Of a stretch of DNA of 64,000 nt, positions 57,782 to 64,000 are shown one piece after another. Under the pieces are notes generated by a model. That model was not told where the DNA came from, did not search any database, and was given only the letters and a program-made list of their open reading frames with translations. Numbering within the stretch: the stretch's first letter is position 1; the number at the start of each line of letters is the position of its first letter. The stretch lies in contig CANQSM010000006.1 in assembly GCA_947626525.1 (NCBI GenBank), positions 1 through 64,000 on the forward strand, read 5' to 3'. The position numbers were made by a program, and so were the translations under genes. The stretch comes from an uncultured Phocaeicola sp. GTDB taxonomy: Bacteria; Bacteroidota; Bacteroidia; Bacteroidales; Bacteroidaceae.

Positions 57782-59058
57782 TCATTTCTTCACTATCTCA
57801 AATCCTGATTTCTTTACCAACTTAATCGTGTCAGGCGCCATGAGGCGGTCATATTCCTTCTCGCTGTCGGGCAATGAGGAATAGGGGATGAGGTCAGGAT
57901 GCTTCTTGTTGGCGTCGTCTCGTTTCTTGCCATAAGTCTTCTTTGATGTCTTTAAGGGCGACCTGAGTCAGCTGAGTCATGGCACGGTTTGATATTGTAT
58001 AGATTTGCCGTTGTGATATTCATTTCTTGTGCCAATCGCTCCGGTTCCCAATCTTCAAGGATGAGGCGACGGATGACATGTACGTACCGTTTGTTCGGCA
58101 TTTTCTTGAGAAATCGTTCTATGTCCCCTTCCGCAGTCATGTTCTTTTCTGTGTTCCAGCGATTGTGTTCCAATTTTGCCAACATCTCTATCTCATTATC
58201 AGATAGCGGGTCATAATCGTGCGACCTGTCGTCAATATTCAGCTTACGTAAAGCCCGAAGCGTTTCCATCTTCGTTCTTATGGCATAAGCACTGTATAGG
58301 TTCGACCACTTCAGTGCAACAGAGAGCCCTCGCCAGTGTTCAGTAGCTTCTGACCAAATTCGTTCCTCGGATACAGCATCCAATGACAGAATACTCTGAA
58401 ACTTGTAAGTATTATAGTTTGCTGTAGAATATAAATAGTTGAGAAGTTTTGCACGCTTCAAAGAGTGTTCATCAGCACAATACGCCGTTTCGTTCATGCC
58501 GAAAGGATAGATATTGGCATAGCGTGCGTTACGAACTTCTTGATTGAATTCACCTTTTTCGTTTACTACAGAATATACAAATGTGTCTTCTGTCTTTTTC
58601 AAGTCTTCATTTCGCAAATTGGTGACGAAGTTATCAGAACGGTCTTGACGAATAAACACATTTACTTCTTTGTCATAAACCTCATCGGGCATATTCATGC
58701 CCATCACGAAATTTTGGCGTTGGTCTTCCAACGCAAGGAATATGGATAAATATTGCTTGTCTTTATGTTCATTAGCCCAATTGCAAATCTTATTCTGAAC
58801 TTTCTGTGAAAAGATGTTACCTTTTATGAACTCAAACTCCACATCGAGGAAATTGGCATCGTCTCCCTTAAAGAGGAGATATTCTGTCCCGGTATCTGGT
58901 GAAACGACCTCAGGCTTATTTGACAAATCCCTATAAAGATAAGGTTGTATCTCAAATAGATGGCGGTTACGGGTGATGAATTCATCTTTCTCCTTGTCTG
59001 CATTCTTGTCTATGAAAGTTATTCGTGTTCCTTGTCTCGTGGATATAGTGATAATCGT
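57782..59058 (-). pseudogene. Large RyR-domain protein, broken and interrupted
   Basis: The frame at 57952-58926 (324 codons) continues upstream without a start to 59058, where an in-frame stop lies at 59059-59061, so the N-terminus is lost. The protein shows a Rossmann-adjacent helical region, YANIYPFGMNETAYCADE, WRGLSVALKWSNLYSAYAIRTK and then the RyR motif LEHNRWNTEK. Downstream, in another frame, TYGKKRDDANKKHPDLIPYS and SEKEYDRLMAPDTI complete the RyR domain and end at 57782. Between them lies a segment of about 200 bases (57940-58143) that resembles sigma-factor region 4 (KKMPNKRYVHVIRRLILED, EMNITTANLYNIK and RAMTQLTQVALKDIKE). The sigma-like reading itself has a frameshift near 57985. 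Confidence 0.72.
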
Positions 59059-59217
59059 TTAAAGCTTAATTACGTGTGAAGCAAATCTGTATCATGTTAT
59101 TTTTTTGAATTAAAAAATGGGAAATATATTTTATAAATTTTGATATGTGATACTTCGAAATAGAAAAATATGAAAAAGATTTCTTTGTGTTTAGTATATA
59201 ATTAAGTATAATTATTG

Positions 59218-59255
59218 TATCTTTGTCGCCCGAATTCAATTTTTTAGTACTTTTG
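59218..59255 (+). promoter_or_regulatory. -7 elements before the DUF177 gene
   Basis: TATCTTTG (59218-59225) and TACTTTTG (59248-59255) both match the -7 consensus in an AT-rich gap. TTTG at 59222-59225 could serve as the -33 box for the second, at 22 bases. The gap from 59059 to 59217 holds nothing else I can see. Confidence 0.4.
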
Positions 59256-59269
59256 CAGAGATTTACATA

Positions 59270-59842
59270 ATGGGAAAGTTCGATAAATATAAAATTGATC
59301 TAAAGGATATGGAGAATGATTCGAGTGCGTATGAGTTTGTGCTTGATAATGCTTTCTTTAATTCGATAGATGCACCGGAAGTACAAAAAGGTAATATACA
59401 TGTAGCTTTGACTGTGAAAAGGACTGCTGGGGCTTATGAACTTTCTTTTCAAATCAATGGTACAGTGCAAATTCCTTGTGATCGTTGCTTGGATGATATG
59501 GATCTTGATATAACTTCCACTGATAAGTTGAAAGTGAAGTTAGGGAAAGATTATGCAGAGGAAGGTGATATAGTAGTGATTCCAGAGGAGGAAGGTATTA
59601 TAAATATCGCATGGTTTATGTATGAGTTTATTGCTTTAAGCATTCCTATGAAGCATGTACATGCTCTCGGAAAATGTAACAAAGCGATGGTGGGGAAGTT
59701 AAATAAACATTTGAGAGTTTCATCAGATGATGATGAGTGGAGTGCGGATTTAGAGGAAACACTTACCGAAATTGATGAAGAGGTTTCTCAGGAAATGGAT
59801 CCGAGATGGAATGATTTAAAGAAAATATTAGATAATAATTAA
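59270..59842 (+). CDS. DUF177 (YceD-like) protein
   Basis: A 190-aa soluble protein of the DUF177/YceD family, linked genetically to 23S rRNA maturation in E. coli and plants. Features: AYELSFQINGTVQIPCDRCLDDMD (read in pieces) with the conserved CDRCL, then EGIINIAWFMYEFIALSIP and KLNKHLRVS. It precedes rpmF by 11 bases, the usual linkage. GC content is lower here than in the genes up to 55 kb. Confidence 0.9.
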   Translation: MGKFDKYKIDLKDMENDSSAYEFVLDNAFFNSIDAPEVQKGNIHVALTVKRTAGAYELSFQINGTVQIPCDRCLDDMDLDITSTDKLKVKLGKDYAEEGDIVVIPEEEGIINIAWFMYEFIALSIPMKHVHALGKCNKAMVGKLNKHLRVSSDDDEWSADLEETLTEIDEEVSQEMDPRWNDLKKILDNN

Positions 59843-59853
59843 AGTTTAGAAAA

Positions 59854-60039
59854 ATGGCACATCCTAAAAGAAGACAATCAAAAACAAGAACTGCAAAGAG
59901 AAGAACTCATGATAAAGCAGTAGCTCCTACTTTGGCAATTTGTCCAAATTGTGGAGAATGGCATGTTTATCACACCGTGTGCGGTGCTTGCGGATACTAC
60001 AGAGGTAAGCTGGCAATTGAGAAAGAAGCTGCTATTTAA
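59854..60039 (+). CDS. rpmF: 50S ribosomal protein L32
   Basis: A 61-aa ribosomal protein. It starts MAHPKRRQSKTRTAKRRTH, and has the zinc ribbon CPNCGEWHVYHTVCGACGYY (two CxxC pairs), so this is the zinc-binding form. A hairpin follows the stop. Confidence 0.97.
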   Translation: MAHPKRRQSKTRTAKRRTHDKAVAPTLAICPNCGEWHVYHTVCGACGYYRGKLAIEKEAAI

Positions 60040-60056
60040 TAGGTAGTATAAAATAT

Positions 60057-60086
60057 AGCCAGAGAGCATTGCTCTCCGGCTGTTTT
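60057..60086 (+). terminator. Terminator after rpmF
   Basis: AGCC-A-GAGAGC pairs with GCTCTC-C-GGCT around ATT, then GTTTTT. It may reduce readthrough into fabH. Confidence 0.8.
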
Positions 60087-60107
60087 TAAAGTGAAAATTA
60101 AAGATTA

Positions 60108-61112
60108 ATGGAAAAAATAAATGCTGTAATTACAGGAGTCGGAGGTTATGTTCCTGAGTATGTGTTGACAAACGAAGAATTGTCACGCATGGTGGATACC
60201 AATGATGAATGGATTATGACTCGTATCGGAGTGAAAGAAAGACGTATCTTGAATGAAGAAGGTTTGGGTACTTCTTATCTGGCTCGTAAGGCAGCTAAGC
60301 AATTGATGCAACGTACAGCTTCTGATCCGAATGATATTGATGTGGTCATTGTGGCTACAACTACTCCGGATTATCATTTCCCTTCAACTGCCTCTATTCT
60401 TTGTGATAAGCTTGGATTAAAAAATGCATTTGCCTTCGATTTACAAGCAGCATGTTGTGGCTTTTTGTATGGACTGGAAACAGCGGCAGGATTAATTGCT
60501 TCGGGACGGCATAAAAAGATTATATTGGTGGGAGGAGACAAAATGTCCTCAATGATTAACTATTCAGACCGTGCTACATGTCCGATTTTTGGTGATGGTG
60601 CTGCTGCTGTTATGATTGAAGCTACAACGGAAGAATATGGAATAATGGATTGTATTTTGCGTACAGATGGAAAGGGACTTCCCTTTTTACATATGAAGGC
60701 TGGTGGATCTGTATGTCCTCCTTCTTATTTTACAGTAAGCAATAAAATGCATTATTTATATCAGGAAGGTAGAACCGTATTTAAATATGCAGTTTCCAAT
60801 ATGTCAAATATTACGGCGGAGATTGCTGAACGTAATGGTTTGAGCAAAGAAAATATTAGTTGGATTGTTCCTCATCAGGCTAATCTTCGTATTATAGATG
60901 CGGTAGCTAGCCGATTGGAAGTTCCGATGGATAAAGTAATGATTAATATTCAACATTACGGAAATACAAGTGGGGGTACATTACCCCTTTGCCTTTGGGA
61001 TTTTGAAAATAAGTTGAAAAAAGGTGATAATCTTATTTTCACTGCTTTTGGTGCAGGCTTTACATATGGGGCTGTTTATGTGAAATGGGGCTATGATGGT
61101 ATTAAAAAGTAA
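60108..61112 (+). CDS. fabH: Beta-ketoacyl-[acyl carrier protein] synthase III
   Basis: Starts type II fatty acid synthesis by condensing acetyl-CoA with malonyl-ACP. The 334-aa thiolase-fold enzyme has the triad Cys116 (AACCGF), His256 (PHQAN) and Asn286 (HYGNTSGG). [12 protein letters not shown] and the GDGAAAV motif are also present. It follows rpmF and DUF177, the common rpmF-fab linkage. Confidence 0.97.
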   Translation: MEKINAVITGVGGYVPEYVLTNEELSRMVDTNDEWIMTRIGVKERRILNEEGLGTSYLARKAAKQLMQRTASDPNDIDVVIVATTTPDYHFPSTASILCDKLGLKNAFAFDLQAACCGFLYGLETAAGLIASGRHKKIILVGGDKMSSMINYSDRATCPIFGDGAAAVMIEATTEEYGIMDCILRTDGKGLPFLHMKAGGSVCPPSYFTVSNKMHYLYQEGRTVFKYAVSNMSNITAEIAERNGLSKENISWIVPHQANLRIIDAVASRLEVPMDKVMINIQHYGNTSGGTLPLCLWDFENKLKKGDNLIFTAFGAGFTYGAVYVKWGYDGIKK

Positions 61113-61135
61113 AAATACTATAAAACCATATAAAC

Positions 61136-61167
61136 AAAAAACGCATCTTTTTTGGTGCGTTTTTTTG
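61136..61167 (+). terminator. Terminator after fabH
   Basis: AAAAAACGCAT pairs with GTGCGTTTTTT across an 8-base loop, with a run of T at the end. It stands 20 bases before the era start. Confidence 0.75.
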
Positions 61168-61187
61168 TCTGTAAATGATTAAAAAGT

Positions 61188-62069
61188 ATGCATAAAGCCG
61201 GATTTGTAAATATTGTCGGAAATCCGAATGTGGGAAAATCTACATTAATGAATCTATTGGTGGGAGAACGGATTTCTATTGCTACTTTCAAGGCGCAGAC
61301 TACCCGCCATCGTATCATGGGTATTTTAAATACAGAAGATATGCAGATTGTATTTTCTGATACACCTGGAGTTCTGAAGCCAAATTATAAATTGCAAAAG
61401 TCAATGTTGAATTTTTCGGAATCAGCATTGTCTGATGCGGATGTGTTGTTGTATGTAACGGATGTGGTAGAAAAACCGGACAAGAATGCTAACTTTATAG
61501 AGAAAGTACGTAAAATGCAGGTGCCTGTTTTACTGCTGATAAATAAAATAGATTTAAGTAACCAAGAGGCGTTGGTTAAATTGGTGGAAGAATGGCACAA
61601 ACTTTTACCTCAGGCAGAGATTATTCCTATTTCTGCAACTTTCCGTTTTAACATAGATACGGTGATGAAACGTATTAAAGAGCTACTTCCGGATTCGCCG
61701 CCTTATTTTGGAAAAGATCAGTGGACGGATAAGCCTGCTCGTTTTTTTGTGACGGAGATTATTCGTGAAAAAATACTCTTGTATTATGATAAGGAAATTC
61801 CTTATTCTGTAGAAGTGGTTGTGGAGCAATTCAAGGAAGAGCAGAAAAGTATTCATATCAATGTTGTAATTTATGTAGAGAGGGATTCGCAAAAAGGCAT
61901 TATTATTGGAAAGCAGGGAAAAGCTTTGAAAAAAGTGGCTTCTGAGGCTCGTATATCTTTAGAATGTTTTTTTGGTAAAAGTATTTATTTGGAAACTTTT
62001 GTAAAGGTGGATAAAGATTGGAGAAATTCAGATAAGGAACTGAAAAATTTTGGTTATAATTTGGATTAA
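61188..62069 (+). CDS. era: GTPase Era
   Basis: Ribosome-associated GTPase needed for 16S rRNA maturation. The 293-aa product has the G1 loop [17 protein letters not shown], and ISA motifs, then a C-terminal KH domain ([19 protein letters not shown]) that binds the 3' end of 16S rRNA. The hairpin before it may separate it from fabH. It is followed by der, 38 bases later. Confidence 0.96.
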   Translation: MHKAGFVNIVGNPNVGKSTLMNLLVGERISIATFKAQTTRHRIMGILNTEDMQIVFSDTPGVLKPNYKLQKSMLNFSESALSDADVLLYVTDVVEKPDKNANFIEKVRKMQVPVLLLINKIDLSNQEALVKLVEEWHKLLPQAEIIPISATFRFNIDTVMKRIKELLPDSPPYFGKDQWTDKPARFFVTEIIREKILLYYDKEIPYSVEVVVEQFKEEQKSIHINVVIYVERDSQKGIIIGKQGKALKKVASEARISLECFFGKSIYLETFVKVDKDWRNSDKELKNFGYNLD

Positions 62070-62107
62070 ATATTCATCCGGCTGTGATAGCCGTAATAAG
62101 AAAAAGT

Positions 62108-63421
62108 ATGGGAAATTTAGTTGCTATTGTTGGACGCCCTAATGTGGGTAAATCAACTTTATTTAATCGTTTGACACAGACTCGTCAAGCTATTGTGAAT
62201 GATGAAGCTGGTACCACTCGTGACCGGCAATATGGAAAAACGGAATGGGTAGGTCGAGAATTTTCAGTAGTGGATACTGGAGGTTGGGTCATTAATTCTA
62301 ATGATGTGTTTGAAGAGGAAATCCGAAAGCAGGTGATGATTGCTATTGATGAGGCTGATGTAATTCTGTTTGTCGTGGATATTGTCAATGGAGTAACAGA
62401 TTTAGATATGGAGGTTGCTTCTATATTGCGACGGACTAAGATACCGGTTATATTGGTTGCTAATAAGACTGACAATAATGATTTGCAATATAATGCCGCA
62501 GAGTTTTATTCATTAGGATTGGGGGATCCGTATTGTATTTCTGCTTTGAGTGGAAGTGGAACCGGTGATTTGATGGACTTGGTTGTCAGTAAATTTAAGA
62601 ATGAACCTGAAGAATTACTGGATGAAGATATACCTCGTTTTGCTGTGGTTGGACGCCCGAATGCGGGAAAATCATCGATAGTAAATGCTTTTATTGGCGA
62701 GGAACGGAATATTGTTACTGAAATTGCAGGTACTACGCGTGATTCCATTTACACCCGATATAATAAATTTGGTTTTGATTTTTATTTGGTGGATACTGCT
62801 GGTATCCGTAAAAAAAATAAGGTCGTTGAGGATTTAGAGTACTATTCTGTAATGCGTTCTATTCGAGCCATAGAAAATGCGGACGTTTGTATTTTGATGC
62901 TGGATGTTATACGGGGAATAGAAAGTCAGGATTTGAATATTTTTTCACTGATTCAGAGAAATCAGAAAGGACTTGTTGTAGTGGTGAATAAATGGGATTT
63001 GGTGGAAGATAAGACTTCAAAAGTCATGAAGACTTTTGAGGAGGCCGTACGGAGTCGTTTGGCACCTTTTACTGATTTCCCGATTGTATTTGCTTCAGCC
63101 TTAACAAAGCAACGTATATTTAAAGTACTTGAGATGGCAAAAGATGTGTATCATAATCGGACAACCCGTATTCCGACAGCTCGTTTAAATGAAGAAATGT
63201 TACCTCTTATTGAAGCTTATCCGCCTCCTTCTAACAAAGGAAAATATATCAAGATTAAATATTGTACGCAGTTACCTAATACTAGGGTTCCTTCATTTGT
63301 GTTTTTTGCAAATCTACCTCAGTATGTGAAAGAACCGTATAGGCGTTTTTTAGAAAATAAAATGCGTGAGCGTTGGTCGCTTAGTGGAACACCTATTAAT
63401 ATTTATATTCGGCAGAAATAG
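62108..63421 (+). CDS. der: Ribosome biogenesis GTPase Der (EngA)
   Basis: A double GTPase for 50S assembly. The 437-aa product has two G domains, starting [12 protein letters not shown] (near residue 9) and [12 protein letters not shown] (near 180), each with a DTGG/DTAG switch and NKxD, and a C-terminal KH-like domain. The frame is open to 62084, but [12 protein letters not shown] at 62108 is the normal start. Confidence 0.97.
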   Translation: MGNLVAIVGRPNVGKSTLFNRLTQTRQAIVNDEAGTTRDRQYGKTEWVGREFSVVDTGGWVINSNDVFEEEIRKQVMIAIDEADVILFVVDIVNGVTDLDMEVASILRRTKIPVILVANKTDNNDLQYNAAEFYSLGLGDPYCISALSGSGTGDLMDLVVSKFKNEPEELLDEDIPRFAVVGRPNAGKSSIVNAFIGEERNIVTEIAGTTRDSIYTRYNKFGFDFYLVDTAGIRKKNKVVEDLEYYSVMRSIRAIENADVCILMLDVIRGIESQDLNIFSLIQRNQKGLVVVVNKWDLVEDKTSKVMKTFEEAVRSRLAPFTDFPIVFASALTKQRIFKVLEMAKDVYHNRTTRIPTARLNEEMLPLIEAYPPPSNKGKYIKIKYCTQLPNTRVPSFVFFANLPQYVKEPYRRFLENKMRERWSLSGTPINIYIRQK

Positions 63422-63453
63422 TATAGGGGTATTCAGTAAATGACATAAGATTC

Positions 63454-63499
63454 GCCAACTAATTCATACTTAAAGTATTGCGAATTAGTTGGCTTTTTT
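63454..63499 (+). terminator. Terminator after der
   Basis: GCCAACTAATTC pairs with GAATTAGTTGGC (12 bp) around a 16-base loop, then TTTTTT. Confidence 0.85.
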
Positions 63500-63519
63500 G
63501 TATCTATCCCCCGCAAATG

Positions 63520-63967
63520 AGGTTTGACAGCCAAAACAATGGGGGAATTCTCAATTTCATGTTTACTCCAGGAAACGTGGATGATCGGGAACCATTAAAG
63601 CCGGGTAAATTCCTGGAGAACATCAAAGGGAAATTATGTGCGGTATCGGACAGGTGTTGTTTGAAAATCTCTTTCTTAACGGGATACAGCCGGTCACTAA
63701 GGTTAAAGACAATATGGAACTCCCTCATGAGTATTGCCGACAAGATTCTGCTCAGGAAAAGAACCTTGATAGAAACGGTCAATGACGAGTTGAGGAACAT
63801 TGCACAGATAGAACACTCCGGACATCGTTCATTCAGTAACTTTATAGCCAACTCCTTGTCAGCTATCGCAGCATACTGCTTTTTTGAAAAAAAACTGCCA
63901 TTGAAGTGAACTTTATCAATGACGGGCAGCTTACATGCCTTTGATTTTATTTCGAACCCACGTTAAA
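63520..63967 (+). mobile_element. Remnant of an IS982-family insertion sequence
   Basis: The C-terminal part of an IS982-like transposase: ILNFMFTPGNVDDREPLKPGKFLENI, then NSLMSIADKILLRKRTLIETVNDELRNIAQIEHS and SNFIANSLSAIAAYCFFEKK, with catalytic-region motifs of the family. In the middle the family sequence (IGQVLFENLFLNGIQPVTKVKDNM) is found in a shifted frame, so two compensating frameshifts flank it. The 5' part of the IS is missing. The 3' end TTTCGAACCCACGTTAA at 63950-63966 matches the stretch that ends the IS1380 remnant 7 kb upstream, with one mismatch. Confidence 0.8.
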
Positions 63968-64000
63968 ATAGTGGCTTTTTATGCTCCGTATATCATATAT

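Overview
The window is a chromosomal stretch from a Bacteroidales bacterium, most like Bacteroides or Parabacteroides. The signs are the SusC/SusD pair with FecI/FecR-type regulators, promoters of the TTTG-N19/20-TAnnTTTG type, a pair resembling the glycine-lipid synthesis genes glsA/glsB, the dcw cluster layout, lipoproteins with acidic residues after the lipobox Cys, and IS1380- and IS982-type insertion sequence remnants. I cannot name the species from sequence alone.

Layout. 1-7.2 kb: housekeeping genes (rnhB, gpmI, a DUF3109 protein, gyrB, rpsT, tRNA-Glu, recO, a YqeY protein). 7.26-22.96 kb: a compact minus-strand division and cell-wall (dcw) cluster, transcribed mraZ-rsmH-ftsL-like-ftsI-murE-mraY-murD-ftsW-murG-murC-ftsQ-ftsA-ftsZ. 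MurE carries DNPR, so the peptidoglycan should contain meso-diaminopimelate. 23.2-30.9 kb: an mgtC-like gene overlapping an ECF sigma gene by ATGA, then a FecR anti-sigma gene and a SusC/SusD outer-membrane uptake pair. The susC frame is broken by one frameshift near 27.4 kb. 31.1-33.9 kb: a B3/B4-domain protein, then glsA-glsB. 33.9-34.96 kb: no large gene, but a strongly structured stretch with interleaved inverted repeats, a promoter-driven candidate structured RNA ending in a terminator, a small HTH gene and a perfect 38-bp palindrome. 34.96-40.5 kb: envelope genes (a 940-aa coiled-coil lipoprotein, a beta-barrel protein, a DUF4369 lipoprotein, an OmpA-family protein). 40.6-55.9 kb: dgt, dut, a TPR lipoprotein, a DUF4292 lipoprotein, a degenerate EnvC-like M23 protein, an M20 deacylase, an acyl-CoA ligase, prfB without its usual frameshift, a 46-aa membrane protein, an ECF sigma factor, a VanZ-like protein, an NSS transporter, a helix-hairpin-helix protein and an alkaline phosphatase. 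56.1-59.06 kb: a decayed accessory island with an IS1380 remnant, a standalone RyR-domain protein, an HU-like protein, paired hairpins and a broken large RyR-domain gene interrupted by a foreign segment that resembles sigma-factor region 4. 59.3-63.4 kb: DUF177, rpmF, fabH, era and der. An IS982 remnant closes the window.

The most unusual parts are the RyR/HU-like island, which is probably the ruin of a nucleotide-sensing conflict system (established background on RyR domains in prokaryotes plus inference here), the candidate structured RNA and HTH module at 34.0-34.9 kb, and the frameshifted SusC inside an otherwise complete sigma/anti-sigma/SusCD locus. Family assignments come from motif recognition by eye; no database search was run.
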